Shown: one piece after another, positions 45,556 through 54,939 of the stretch
Position numbering within the stretch: the stretch's first letter is position 1
How the letters are laid out: the number at the start of each line of letters is the position of its first letter
NCBI GenBank assembly: GCA_903899985.1
Contig: CAIULL010000101.1
Coordinates: forward strand, 1-64,000
Direction of reading: 5' to 3'
Length of the DNA: 64,000 nucleotides
Source: an uncultured Schlesneria sp.
Lineage (GTDB): Bacteria > Planctomycetota > Planctomycetia > Planctomycetales > Planctomycetaceae
The notes under the pieces: generated by a model
Told to the model about the DNA's origin: nothing
The model's input: only the letters and a program-made list of their open reading frames with translations
The model's database searches: none
Translations under genes and position numbers: made by a program

Positions 45556-47820
45556 ATGCATCCAAACCGACTTTCATTACGTCCGGAACGAATTGACGGA
45601 GCCATCCACGCTGCTGGCAAAAAAGAGATTCCATCATTTTTCGCGGCAATTTCGCGAATTGCGGTCCTGAACGCGTTTCACGCAGCCAGCGTCCTGTTCG
45701 TTGGCCTGTATTTTGCGTTTGACGTTGATTCGGGAAATGCTGCGCCGCCACCGACAGAGACGAATACGACCGAAAAATCAAAATTACCAGGGGTTATTTC
45801 CGGTCGGGCTGTCGATCTGTCGGGAAAACCAGTCGCCCGAGCGAAGGTCGTGCTCTATCAGTACAAAAACCCGAGTCAACGATTTGGGCACATGGTTCCA
45901 GTGCAGACACCGACAATAACTGATGAGGATGGCGGATTCCGTTTTGAAAGCCTGGCTTACGGATATTACTTCATTGAAATTAAGAGAAAGGACTTTGCGA
46001 CCACGCTTTGCAATCGAACGCTCGACGAAGGGAATTCAAGTTCTCGGACGGACATCCTGCTTAAAGCCCCGGCCATTGTGACGATTGAACTCACCGACGA
46101 ATCAGGGAAGCCTGTGGAAGGTGCCAGCGTTCGACAAATCCGACAACGCGGCTCAAACGGAGAAAATTACCTGACGCAGATGTGGCTCCGCGATTTGGGC
46201 GTTGAGATCGCCGCGAGCGACGATCAGGGACGCTTAACACTTCCTCCGTTTCCCGAAGGCGACATCCTGAAGGTCACGATTGATCATCCGCGTCTGGCAC
46301 CGATTAAAATTGATGACCTGAAGATTGCCAAAGGGGAATCGACGAAAGCCTCGATGAAGCCAGGGGTTGTAATCACCTTGCGTCGCGGTCGGTCGAAAGA
46401 TTCGACGGAGCAGATCTCCAGTGCTGTCATCGACTTACATCATACTGATTTTCAAAATCCGTCGTCGATCAGGCTTTACGAAGTCCAATTTGATCGTGAT
46501 GGAGCCGGGAAAATCACTGTCGAGCCAGGTGACTACAACTTTCTGCGACTCGAACACGATGATTTTTATTTGACTCCCAGCATCAGCGAGGAAACCACAA
46601 AAAGCGAACGACTGAAAATCGAGCCGGGAAAAAATCTCGAGTTCACATTCGAAGTTCGTCGCAAGATCATGGCGCGTGGTCGCGTCATCAATTCGGATAC
46701 GGGACTTCCTGTGAAGGGGGAATCCTTGTTGGGCGAGATCCTCGACTCGAAAACGGATGTCGCGACACCGGACTCAAAATGGAGCTTCACGGGCTGGGGA
46801 GAGACGGACGAAAACGGGGAATATTCGCTACCTATTGCTGCGGGGCATGCACGAGTAACTTTCTATGGCGAAAAACTCATTGCCGATCCAGAGCACGTTG
46901 AATTCAAGGCCAGCGACGACAGTTCAACAACAATCCCCGAAATTCGAGTACGATCTCTGCCAACAATTCGGGGAACGGTCATCGACAGTGACAATCGACC
47001 GGTTTCTAAAGCGATTGTTCGCTTTCGCGGGAAGACTCGCAGCGGCCAGCACATCGCGGATCCCGTTTTGACTGACGAGCAGGGGCGATTTGAATTGACG
47101 GCAAATTACGTCCCGGTTGATCCCGTTTCGAAGAAGCGGTCCTTCGAACAATTCATCGCGGCGTTCGATCCCTATCGACCGCTTGCTGTAAAGAGTGAGA
47201 TTCGGATTGATGCTTTGGAGCCTCTTGTTTTGAAACTCGAACCACATCCATTCGACTGGCCGCTCACCGAGTTTGAGGCGGAAACAACGGACTGGCAGCG
47301 TGGAATTGTGCCACCGGAAGAAGAGTCGAAGAATGCAAAAATCACGCTGAAGGGACGCCCGGCACTGGAACTCGATGGCTGCGGATGGATTAACAGCGAG
47401 AAATTACGCTTAGCCGATCTGAAGGGTCAGTTCGTATTGCTCGATTTCTGGTTCATTGGCTGCGGTCCCTGTCACGCAGATTTCCCGTCAATGACGATGG
47501 CTCATGAGCTTTATAAAGACCGAGGACTGGTGGTCATCGGAGTTCACAACAACTCGAACGACCTGGAAGCGGTTCGAAAGCACGTCAATGAAATTGGCCT
47601 CCGTTTCCCGATCGTTGTCGATCAACCGGATGGCCGAACCATCTCGCGCTATCAGAAACATGGCATTGCCGATGGTTATCCAAACTATGTTTTAATTGAT
47701 CCTCATGGGAATGTGGTTCTCGATGACCGGACGATTCCTCATGTGACGCTGCGAGGGCATAAGCTCGAAATCGTCCGCAAGTTTTTGTTTGATCGAAAAA
47801 ATGAACTCGGGAATCAGTAA
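45556..47820 (+). CDS. Carboxypeptidase-like regulatory domains fused to a TlpA-type thioredoxin
   Basis: A 754-residue exported protein. A hydrophobic stretch near residues 40-56 (ASVLFVGLYFAFDV) is a signal or anchor. Several beta-sandwich modules follow: ISGRAVDLSGKPVARAKVVLYQ, then a PVEGASV module, ARGRVINSDTGLPVKG and TIRGTVIDSDNRPVSKAIV, all of the carboxypeptidase-regulatory/Cna-B-like type. The C-terminal part is a redoxin: LKGQFVLLDFWFIGC636-G-P-C639-H, then VVIGVHNN and GYPNYVLIDPHGNVV, typical of TlpA/ResA with an active CGPC. It probably performs thiol exchange in the periplasm while the sandwich domains tether it. The arrangement is common in planctomycetes; substrates are unknown. 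Confidence 0.85.
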   Translation: MHPNRLSLRPERIDGAIHAAGKKEIPSFFAAISRIAVLNAFHAASVLFVGLYFAFDVDSGNAAPPPTETNTTEKSKLPGVISGRAVDLSGKPVARAKVVLYQYKNPSQRFGHMVPVQTPTITDEDGGFRFESLAYGYYFIEIKRKDFATTLCNRTLDEGNSSSRTDILLKAPAIVTIELTDESGKPVEGASVRQIRQRGSNGENYLTQMWLRDLGVEIAASDDQGRLTLPPFPEGDILKVTIDHPRLAPIKIDDLKIAKGESTKASMKPGVVITLRRGRSKDSTEQISSAVIDLHHTDFQNPSSIRLYEVQFDRDGAGKITVEPGDYNFLRLEHDDFYLTPSISEETTKSERLKIEPGKNLEFTFEVRRKIMARGRVINSDTGLPVKGESLLGEILDSKTDVATPDSKWSFTGWGETDENGEYSLPIAAGHARVTFYGEKLIADPEHVEFKASDDSSTTIPEIRVRSLPTIRGTVIDSDNRPVSKAIVRFRGKTRSGQHIADPVLTDEQGRFELTANYVPVDPVSKKRSFEQFIAAFDPYRPLAVKSEIRIDALEPLVLKLEPHPFDWPLTEFEAETTDWQRGIVPPEEESKNAKITLKGRPALELDGCGWINSEKLRLADLKGQFVLLDFWFIGCGPCHADFPSMTMAHELYKDRGLVVIGVHNNSNDLEAVRKHVNEIGLRFPIVVDQPDGRTISRYQKHGIADGYPNYVLIDPHGNVVLDDRTIPHVTLRGHKLEIVRKFLFDRKNELGNQ

Positions 47821-47946
47821 CAACCAAAGACGTCGATTTGAACAACAGCCGCTCGAAAACTCGCAGCAGGCATGGGGTTGGTGAGAGGAAACCGCTATAA
47901 TCGCGAAAATTCTCTTCAACAAGTCGCGAGGTACAAAGGTTATCCC

Positions 47947-48735
47947 ATGTCTAACGAAATCGAGTCGAATTCGTCTTCTCCCGAAGACCATTGGGAAATC
48001 TACGTCAGCTATGTCGACGATCATCCTGCCGTGATCCTCGTGGATATCGGGATCGCCCAGGTCGCTCCGCTGGAGGACAAGCCGACCCTGGTTTGGCTAT
48101 GGGTTCACGTTCAGGCTCCTGATGAAGAAGGTTTTCCGACGGAAGAGGAGGATATGAAGCTGAATGAGATCGAAGATGTGTTGACCGATTCGATCGACCT
48201 GGGGGATGCCGAATACGTGGGCCGGATTACGTCGGACGGTCGTCGCGAATTCTACTTCTATACGAACGATGCCGAGCAATTTCGCCAGGCGGCGACTTTG
48301 GCGATGAGTTCCGCCCCTGAATACAAATTCGAGATTGATGAAGCAGATGACGCCGATTGGCAGCACTATCACGACGTTCTCTTTCCGTCGGCGGAAGATT
48401 TTCAGCAGATTCACAATCAGCACGTCATTTCGCAGCTTTACGAAGCTGGTGACTCGCTGACGGAACCTCGGCCCGTGGATCATTTCGCGAATTTCGCGAC
48501 GGAAGCGGATCGGGAATCGTTTATTTCCGCTGCGGCCGAGCTTGGCTATGAAGCCGCCAGTCGACCGGATCGGACTGACGAAGAGACCGAGTTTCCCTTT
48601 GCTGTCGGATTACTTCGCGTTGATTCCGTTGATGCAGAAACGATTGATCGGATCACGTTTGAGCTTTTCGAACTCGCCCGACAACATGAAGGGGAATACG
48701 AAGGCTGGGGTTCAAAAGTGGTGAAATCAAAGTAG
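47947..48735 (+). CDS. DUF695/RraB-like two-domain protein
   Basis: A 262-residue acidic cytoplasmic protein. The N-terminal part, EDHWEIYVSYVDDHPAVILVDIGI, matches DUF695-type domains; the C-terminal half, with FATEADRESFISAAAELGYEA and RVDSVDAETIDRITFELFELA, resembles the RNase E inhibitor RraB. In proteobacteria RraB binds RNase E and modulates RNA decay; whether that activity is present here is not shown. AAAGG at 47935-47939 supports the ATG at 47947; the frame is open upstream to 47872. The gene converges on the FhcB-like gene with only 11 bases between their stops. Confidence 0.75.
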   Translation: MSNEIESNSSSPEDHWEIYVSYVDDHPAVILVDIGIAQVAPLEDKPTLVWLWVHVQAPDEEGFPTEEEDMKLNEIEDVLTDSIDLGDAEYVGRITSDGRREFYFYTNDAEQFRQAATLAMSSAPEYKFEIDEADDADWQHYHDVLFPSAEDFQQIHNQHVISQLYEAGDSLTEPRPVDHFANFATEADRESFISAAAELGYEAASRPDRTDEETEFPFAVGLLRVDSVDAETIDRITFELFELARQHEGEYEGWGSKVVKSK

Positions 48736-48746
48736 CTGATGCAAAA

Positions 48747-50018
48747 TCATAAGGCGGCGTGAATTCGGCTGAGAACGTCACCGTCGCTGGGGTCCGTTGA
48801 CGCGAGCAGCGGGCGAAGCGGAATCGGGACTTCGTCCATGCGGTACGCAGTTCCGTGTCGGTGAATGCCATAGACGGCCGTTGTAATCCGGAGTTCCGGC
48901 TGGAAAGGGACGACTCCGTAGGGATGCTCAATCAGAATGGTCGGGATTCGTTCGAGATGTTTGAGCGCTGCTGATGGAAAGGATTCCAGACGTGTCGATC
49001 CAACAAGGACGACAGCATCGGGTTCGCCTCGTTCAAGCATATCTGCGGCGGAATATTCGTTTGGATTATACCGAGGATAACCTCGCGCAAAATTGACACT
49101 GAAGGGGTATCCGGTTTGCCAGCAAAGCACGCTGTCGGCCCCCGAGACGTCGCCGCCAACGCGCATGCGCCGAGCGTAAAATCGAGTCTCCTGGTTGAGA
49201 TCAGTCACAAGTTGAAGCAAGGCTTCGACGTTGTGATTTCCCATCGGCTGCAGCACCAGGCCGTAACCAAAGAAAATAATGCCGCAGCGACAGCTTCGCA
49301 TCCGCCGGGCAAGATCCTTCAATTGATCGAGCGGCAGTCCGGTCGATGCGCGGTCCGTTGGATCGATTCCTTGCAACAAGCCACGGAGCGTCCAAAGAGC
49401 TTCAAAGTCCTGATGAGGTTCGATATTCAAGACGATATCCGCCAGGTTCGATGTCGCGGTTCGTTTGGTATCGACGACGACCAGAGTCCGATCGGAGCGA
49501 CCACCTGGCGTCAACATTCCTTGTCTCATCGAATATCGCTCCAGATGGCGTGGCTGCCACTGGATCGGGTCTGAGCCCCAATAAATCACAAGATCGGCAC
49601 GGTTTCGGATTTCACCAAGTGAACAGGTTGATTCGCCAACCTGTTGAAGAGCCAGAATCGACGGCGCGTGTCCTTCAGACGCCGTTGTATCGATCGTCGC
49701 TCCCAATCGATCGGCCAGCGCAACGGCCGCTCGTTGACCTTCGGTGCTGCTTTGAGAAAGTCCATAAAAAAGCGGTGATTTCGCCTGACGCAAGATACTT
49801 GCGGTCTCATCGATGGCGGTATCCAGGGAGATTTCCGTTCCAGATCGCGTCGCCGGAACACTGCGGCGGGAATTTTGTTGTTCAAACCAGTTCCCAATCC
49901 GGGAACAAAACGGCTGGTAATCGGAAATTCGTCCGTCGCGCACAGTGACGCGCAAGTCGTCACACACGCAAGCACAGACAGTGCAGGCGACATCCTCAAA
50001 TATTTTTTCGTCCGACAT
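48747..50018 (-). CDS. fhcB: Formylmethanofuran dehydrogenase subunit B-like protein (FhcB/FwdB)
   Basis: A 423-residue protein of the molybdopterin oxidoreductase superfamily, FwdB/FmdB/FhcB branch. The N-terminus has C12-T-V-C15-A-C17-V-C19-DDLRVTV, plus C38, a pattern like the 4Fe-4S site (CxxCxxxCDD) of FwdB. Later marks are LFYGLSQSSTEGQRAAVALADRLGA, ADLVIYWGSDP, VVVDTKRTATSNLAD and a C-terminal LVGSTRLESFP. In methanogens the complex reduces CO2 to formylmethanofuran; in methylotrophs and planctomycetes the FhcABCD complex hydrolyses formyl-H4MPT-derived units to formate in C1 oxidation. The other subunits are not in the window, so this is a scattered member. Whether it binds metal-pterin here is not shown. 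Confidence 0.87.
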   Translation of the reverse strand: MSDEKIFEDVACTVCACVCDDLRVTVRDGRISDYQPFCSRIGNWFEQQNSRRSVPATRSGTEISLDTAIDETASILRQAKSPLFYGLSQSSTEGQRAAVALADRLGATIDTTASEGHAPSILALQQVGESTCSLGEIRNRADLVIYWGSDPIQWQPRHLERYSMRQGMLTPGGRSDRTLVVVDTKRTATSNLADIVLNIEPHQDFEALWTLRGLLQGIDPTDRASTGLPLDQLKDLARRMRSCRCGIIFFGYGLVLQPMGNHNVEALLQLVTDLNQETRFYARRMRVGGDVSGADSVLCWQTGYPFSVNFARGYPRYNPNEYSAADMLERGEPDAVVLVGSTRLESFPSAALKHLERIPTILIEHPYGVVPFQPELRITTAVYGIHRHGTAYRMDEVPIPLRPLLASTDPSDGDVLSRIHAAL

Positions 50019-50346
50019 TTTGACCGTTCACGCGAAAAAGAACCGTTCCGGTCGCAAAGCGTATCCAAAATGCCTGAGGAAGCCGAGCGATCTTTATATG
50101 CCTTCGGCGAGGAGCATTGCCCGCGCCGAAAGTGTTGACTTGAATTTGATGGTGAAAAGCTGCGGTTCAGGTCCGTGCCATTGATCGGAAAAAATTGATA
50201 ACTCGGACGGTTTCGTTTCGCTGGGTTTGCTGGTCGCGCCGCTGTGTCTAGAATCTGGTATCGTTCCAGACGATGATTCCATTTGGTTAACAATGACAAA
50301 TACAAAGCGTCAGTCATCAGATTGACCCTATCGAGGACTTTGGGCC
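50019..50346. other. Divergent intergenic region between fhcB and the YfcH-like gene
   Basis: 328 bases with no supported gene and no clear hairpin. It should hold promoters for both divergent genes, but none can be picked out with confidence. Confidence 0.4.
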
Positions 50347-51261
50347 ATGAAGGTATTGGTAACAGGAGCCACGGGGCTGGTCGGTTCAGAATTGGTCCCT
50401 TTTCTCACGAAGCAGGGGCATGATGTTTATCGTTTAACGCGAGGGAAGGCTCACGAGGCACATGACATTGTCTGGGACCCGTCTCGGAATCAGTTTCCGA
50501 AGGGGCGGATTGAAGGAACTGATGTCGTGATTCACCTGGCGGGTGAAAACATCGCCGGTAAACGTTGGAATTCTGCAGTCAAAAGCGAACTTCGACGCAG
50601 TCGCGTCGAAGGGACCAAATTGTTGTGTGAGACAATCACTCAGTTGGAAACTTTACCGAAAACGTTGATCTGTGCGTCAGCGATTGGATTTTACGGCGAT
50701 CGCGGCAGCGAAATGCTCAATGAAACATCAGCAGGAGGAACGGGTTTTCTGGCTGATGTCTGTCGCGAATGGGAAGCAGCATGTGAACCGGCCCGAGCGA
50801 AAGGTATTCGGGTTGTGAATTTGCGAACTGGTGTCGTTCTCAGTACGAAAGGAGGGGCTCTTGCAAAGATGCTTCCCCCTTTCAAAATGGGCGTCGGCGG
50901 GGTGGTAGGAAGCGGAAATCAATATTGGAGCTGGATCACAATCGACGACCTCGTCGGTGTGATCAACCACTGCGTCACGCACGAGAAGCTGTCTGGACCA
51001 GTGAATGCGACGTCTCCGTGTCCTGTCACGAACTATGACTTCACAAAAACACTCGGCACTGTGCTTGGCCGACCGACGATTTTTCCGATGCCCGCATTTG
51101 CCGCGCGGATCGCGCTGGGTGAAATGGCGAACGACCTTCTCCTGGCCAGTGCCAAGGTCTTGCCGAACCGGTTAAGCGAATCCGGCTATCAATTTCTTTA
51201 TCCAAGTCTCGAGCCGGCCTTGAGGCATTTACTTGCGCCGCAAACATCAACTCATGTTTGA
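50347..51261 (+). CDS. NAD(P)-dependent epimerase/dehydratase, YfcH-like
   Basis: A 304-residue extended SDR protein of the TIGR01777 (YfcH) type. Marks are KVLVTGATGLVGSELV at the N-terminus, VIHLAGENIAGKRWN, ASAIGFYGDRG, VVNLRTGVVLS, QYWSWITIDDLVGVI and NATSPCPVTNYDF in order. The family function is not firmly known; plant and bacterial homologues have been linked to cell-division or sugar-nucleotide-related roles. The start ATG follows a weak purine run. It converges on a minus-strand hypothetical gene. Confidence 0.88.
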   Translation: MKVLVTGATGLVGSELVPFLTKQGHDVYRLTRGKAHEAHDIVWDPSRNQFPKGRIEGTDVVIHLAGENIAGKRWNSAVKSELRRSRVEGTKLLCETITQLETLPKTLICASAIGFYGDRGSEMLNETSAGGTGFLADVCREWEAACEPARAKGIRVVNLRTGVVLSTKGGALAKMLPPFKMGVGGVVGSGNQYWSWITIDDLVGVINHCVTHEKLSGPVNATSPCPVTNYDFTKTLGTVLGRPTIFPMPAFAARIALGEMANDLLLASAKVLPNRLSESGYQFLYPSLEPALRHLLAPQTSTHV

Positions 51262-51315
51262 ACTGCACGAACGTCAGGCGCCTGGCCGTTCAGCGATTCG
51301 AGCAACGTTTCGTCG

Positions 51316-51747
51316 TCACCAGATGTCTTTAATCGACTGATTGTTGACGAAAAACTGCCGACCGGGGCCAAATTGCGTTGGCGCAGAGGACGTGATGCGC
51401 AGCCAGACTGTTTTGTCGTGAATCGTTCCTTCGACCGCCAGATGCGGTCCAAGTTCGTCGAACTGATCCATTCGATGGGCCTGCCAGGCAATCGATTCAA
51501 TCGTCGAAAAAGCGTCGATCAAATGTTTCACGTCGACGTTGAAATGCGAGTTTTTCAGCTTCCCATCTTGCGGCCCACCGATTAGTTCTGTGAGTGACGC
51601 AAATAACGTAATTTCCCAGACACCATTAAAATGCTGAAAATGGCAGCCCAATGGCGCCAGGTCACCGTGCGGTTGAATAGATGCGGAAACCTGATCGATG
51701 AAATTCGACATCCAGTTGAGGGGGGGAGCCATTCGGCGGAACTCCAT
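51316..51747 (-). CDS. Hypothetical protein
   Basis: A 143-residue cytoplasmic protein without a recognised family. Composition is ordinary, with alternating hydrophobic strands such as GVWEITLFASLTELIGG and HLAVEGTIHDKTVWLRI, and no signal peptide or membrane helix. The extent of the frame, codon use and lack of better overlapping frames support a real gene. GGAG at 51742-51745 favours the ATG at 51732 over that at 51747 (difference of 5 residues). It converges on the YfcH-like gene and is divergent from glmS. Confidence 0.6.
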   Translation of the reverse strand: MEFRRMAPPLNWMSNFIDQVSASIQPHGDLAPLGCHFQHFNGVWEITLFASLTELIGGPQDGKLKNSHFNVDVKHLIDAFSTIESIAWQAHRMDQFDELGPHLAVEGTIHDKTVWLRITSSAPTQFGPGRQFFVNNQSIKDIW

Positions 51748-52378
51748 CGTTGCGGTTCAAGTGTGATTAGAATCAGTTGGCGAACGTGCAGATCGGCAAT
51801 CGACGTACCAGAGGCAACAGAGGACAAGTTCTAACGACCTTGATTGAAGTTTGACGAAGTTTTCTTAATGCGTTTGAGTGGAGTCGAATTGCGATCACGG
51901 CACGAAACGGATGGGCAAAGCGATCCGTGTCGGGCCTCGTTGTGATAGGCCGATTTGAATAATCCCCCTAATGGTTTCGATCGCTCAATCCCACGGCATT
52001 CCGAGATTTTGAGAAATTACTGGATATGGCGTTGGCTGATCTCTGAAGATGGTCAGAAAATGCTAAGTTTTCTTGACGCTGTTTTGATAACTCTTGTTGA
52101 CAATTGTTAAATGGTCTTAACATTGACGTCAGATCATTACTGACTGATTTGTGGCGATGTCGTCAATCAGATCTCAACAGACTCAACAAGTTCTGCTATA
52201 ACGTTCGTCTGAAATGGAACAACGAATTCGCGGAATTCATTTTTCTTACGGAAAATGACCGCGTTGAGATTCTTCGAGACACGGCATCAAAACGAAGGCC
52301 GGCGAAATGATTCGGCTGGCAGGCGGGGAATGCCGAAGTTTACCTTTTCCTCGATTGACCTGATTGGAGCGGTTCCTG
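51748..52378. other. Upstream region of glmS
   Basis: About 630 bases without a supported gene, AT-rich from 51970 to 52250. A possible sigma-70-type promoter is TTGACA (52097-52102), 15 bases, TAACAT (52118-52123). Nothing resembling the glmS ribozyme core was recognised, though a covariance search would be required to exclude it. GGAG at 52366-52369 is the ribosome binding site. Confidence 0.4.
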
Positions 52379-54241
52379 ATGTGTGGCATAGTAGGATATG
52401 TTGGCCCGAAGCAAGCTTATGGATATCTGATCGAAGGTTTATTTCGTCTGGAATACCGCGGATACGATAGCGCCGGAATCGCCCTTCAAAACGGCAACCA
52501 GATTGGAATTCGCAAGAAAACAGGGCGTGTGTCGCAGCTGGCGGAAATATGCAAGCAAGACCCGATCAAAGGATCGACGGGTATCGGTCACACGCGGTGG
52601 GCGACACATGGTGAGCCGAGTGACGTCAATTCCCATCCTCACACAGGTGGGAATGGCGAGGTCGTTCTGGTTCACAATGGGGTGATCGAGAACTATTCCA
52701 TTTTGCGAGACAGGTTACGAGAACTCGGTTATGTGTTTCATACGGCCACTGACACGGAGGTGGCCGCCCATCTTGTTGCGCACCAGCTGAAGGAATCTCT
52801 TAAGCAAGGGGCCGACCCCGGTGACCAGCAAACCTATGTGCGGGCGGTTGAATCAACCATCAAGCAAATCAAAGGAACGTATGGTCTGGCGGTCCTGTTC
52901 CGCGACGTCCCTGGATTGCTGATCGCAACCCGGTTAGGAAGTCCGCTGGTCGTTGGTATCGGTCGCGGCGAATACTTTCTTGCCAGTGACGCCAGTCCTC
53001 TGGTTGGTAACACGGAAGAGATCGTTTATCTGAATGACCATGAAACCGCCGTGATTACCGCCAATTCGTTCGTGCTGCGACGTCAGGACGGTACCGAACC
53101 GACGATGTCGATTCGGGCTCTTGAGCAGACAACTCAAGATACGGACTTGGGTGAGTATGAACATTACATGTTGAAGGAGATCTTCGAGCAGCCTCAAACA
53201 ATTGAAAATGCGCTGAGAGGTCGGATGGACGATGACGAAGCAACGGCGAAGTTCGGTGGATTGAATCTGGATCCACAGACGTTGCGGCGTATTGATCGAA
53301 TTGTTCTGACGGCCTGCGGCACAAGCTGGCATGCGGGACTTGTCGGAGAATATCTGATCGAAGAATTTGCGCGGATACCCGTTGAAGTCGAATATGCGAG
53401 CGAGCTGCGATATCGCAATCCACCAATGTCTGATCGAACGATGATTTTCGCAATCACTCAAAGCGGGGAAACTGCCGACACATTAGCAGCGATGCGGGAA
53501 TGCAAGAGAAAAGGCCACCCGACGCTCGCAATCTGTAATACCGTGGGATCAACGATCGCTCGCGAAGCGGATGGCGGAATTTACCTTCATGCTGGTCCGG
53601 AAATTGGAGTGGCTTCAACAAAAGCGTTTACTTCTCAAGTCACCGTGCTGACTCTTCTCGCCTTGCTTCTGGGGCGGATGCGACACCTTTCGCATCCGGA
53701 AGGGAAGCGAATCATCAGTCAGTTGCGTGCCATGCCTGAAAAAATTCGTCAGACGCTTAAGTGTTTTGACAAAGTAAAAGAAGTCGCCCGCAAGTATTAC
53801 ACGGCCGAAAACTTCCTTTACCTGGGCCGGTTATACAACTTTCCCGTCGCATTGGAAGGAGCATTGAAGCTCAAGGAAATCAGTTATATCCATGCGGAAG
53901 GATATCCTGCCGCCGAGATGAAACACGGACCGATCGCGCTGGTAGACGAGAACACCCCCAGCGTGTTCGTGGCCCCTCGCTGTGAAATCTACCCGAAAGT
54001 GATGAGCAATCTGGAAGAAGTGAAGGCGCGTAAAGGCCCTGTTATCGCGATCGCCTGTGACGGAGATGACAAAATTGCTCATCTCGCGGATGATGTCATT
54101 TTCGTCCCAGATGTCGATGAGCACTTACAGCCACTCGTCACGTCCATTCCGCTTCAACTGCTCGCGTACCAGATCGCGATTCTGCGCGGCTGCAATGTTG
54201 ACCGGCCAAGAAATCTCGCCAAGAGTGTGACTGTTGAATAG
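52379..54241 (+). CDS. glmS: Glutamine-fructose-6-phosphate aminotransferase (isomerising)
   Basis: A 620-residue GlmS. The mature N-terminus CGIVGYVG provides the nucleophile Cys of the glutaminase domain; GHTRWATHGEPSDVNSHPH follows. The two SIS isomerase domains begin near residues 300 and 470, with TACGTSWHAG, QSGETADTLAA, STKAFTSQV, and the end PRNLAKSVTVE is diagnostic. It makes glucosamine-6-phosphate, the first amino sugar step toward cell wall and UDP-GlcNAc. This sugar also feeds the UDP-sugar dehydrogenase product at the other end of the window. The start at 52379 puts Cys at position 2, as required; the frame opens 15 bases earlier. Confidence 0.97.
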   Translation: MCGIVGYVGPKQAYGYLIEGLFRLEYRGYDSAGIALQNGNQIGIRKKTGRVSQLAEICKQDPIKGSTGIGHTRWATHGEPSDVNSHPHTGGNGEVVLVHNGVIENYSILRDRLRELGYVFHTATDTEVAAHLVAHQLKESLKQGADPGDQQTYVRAVESTIKQIKGTYGLAVLFRDVPGLLIATRLGSPLVVGIGRGEYFLASDASPLVGNTEEIVYLNDHETAVITANSFVLRRQDGTEPTMSIRALEQTTQDTDLGEYEHYMLKEIFEQPQTIENALRGRMDDDEATAKFGGLNLDPQTLRRIDRIVLTACGTSWHAGLVGEYLIEEFARIPVEVEYASELRYRNPPMSDRTMIFAITQSGETADTLAAMRECKRKGHPTLAICNTVGSTIAREADGGIYLHAGPEIGVASTKAFTSQVTVLTLLALLLGRMRHLSHPEGKRIISQLRAMPEKIRQTLKCFDKVKEVARKYYTAENFLYLGRLYNFPVALEGALKLKEISYIHAEGYPAAEMKHGPIALVDENTPSVFVAPRCEIYPKVMSNLEEVKARKGPVIAIACDGDDKIAHLADDVIFVPDVDEHLQPLVTSIPLQLLAYQIAILRGCNVDRPRNLAKSVTVE

Positions 54242-54270
54242 TCATCGGCCACTCGGGAAGCGAAACGAAT

Positions 54271-54315
54271 TTTGCCAGTCGGCGACTCCTGATTCGCCCG
54301 GCTGGCAAATTTTTT
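54271..54315 (+). terminator. Intrinsic terminator of glmS
   Basis: TTTGCCAG (54271-54278) and CTGGCAAA (54302-54309) form the outer stem, with an inner CGGCGA/TCGCC pairing, followed by six T residues (54310-54315). It lies 30 bases after the glmS stop. Confidence 0.8.
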
Positions 54316-54412
54316 GCCATGAAATATGAATGGCGACCGGTTCGATTGAATCCTGGGCCGCAGCAAATCGTTCGCGATTTATTCTTCCGTCAACGGCAAA
54401 ACGTCTAGCAGA

Positions 54413-54604
54413 TTAATTGGCTGCTGAGTTCGCAACCTGAACAGGAGCGTTGATCACAAGCTCTTGCCGACGCACCGAAACGTCATCAGGAGCTTCAATA
54501 CCTAGGCGAACCCGTCCCCCTTTGACTTCAAGGACGGTGACCGTCACGCATCGTTCGCCAATTTCGATCTTCTGTTTTACCCCGCGAGTCAAAACTAACA
54601 TCAT
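54413..54604 (-). CDS. csrA: Carbon storage regulator CsrA
   Basis: A 63-residue RNA-binding regulator. The hallmark N-terminus MLVLTRGVKQKIEIG, then VTVTVLEVKGGRVRLGIEAPDDVSVRRQEL, fits CsrA/RsmA in every conserved position, including the Arg near residue 45 that contacts RNA. CsrA dimers bind GGA motifs in leaders and control carbon storage, surface polysaccharide, biofilm and motility; the window contains both flagellar and exopolysaccharide genes. AAGGA lies just upstream; either of two adjacent ATGs (54604, 54601) can be the start. The frame runs to 54643 but that extension is not conserved. It converges on glmS. Confidence 0.95.
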   Translation of the reverse strand: MMLVLTRGVKQKIEIGERCVTVTVLEVKGGRVRLGIEAPDDVSVRRQELVINAPVQVANSAAN

Positions 54605-54939
54605 TTCTTCCTTGATTGAAACTCTGAATTTCCTTCTCAGCACTCAACTGACACCGCAATTATTGCACCGGGTTCGGTGAATTCCCAAAAATTTCAGGCT
54701 TACTACGCGATTTCTTGAGATAAAATTAACGAAATGCTGTGATTTTTCACTATTTTTTTAAAAATGCCCGATTGGACATCGTTTGAAGTTCACCCATCTG
54801 TCCAATTGATGCCGCGCAATTTGCAACGGACCCATCGGTGATTGAAAACTTTTGCTGGTGGACGATTCCCCATCACGCAATAATTGATGCCGTACGTCCG
54901 GTAAATGTTACGAGCAATCCTGAAAGAATTCTCTGACCC
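54605..54939. other. Divergent region between csrA and the PVC dehydrogenase gene
   Basis: 335 bases, AT-rich. Two loosely similar stretches (about 54645-54695 and 54800-54850) share CAATTATTGC/CAATTTGC-like and CGGTGA blocks, and GCAATAATTG recurs inverted near 54887. No gene is supported. Confidence 0.4.

Noticed and set aside
51748-52378. glmS ribozyme
   Set aside because: The conserved core was not recognised by eye, and the ribozyme is known mainly from Gram-positive bacteria. A covariance search could decide.
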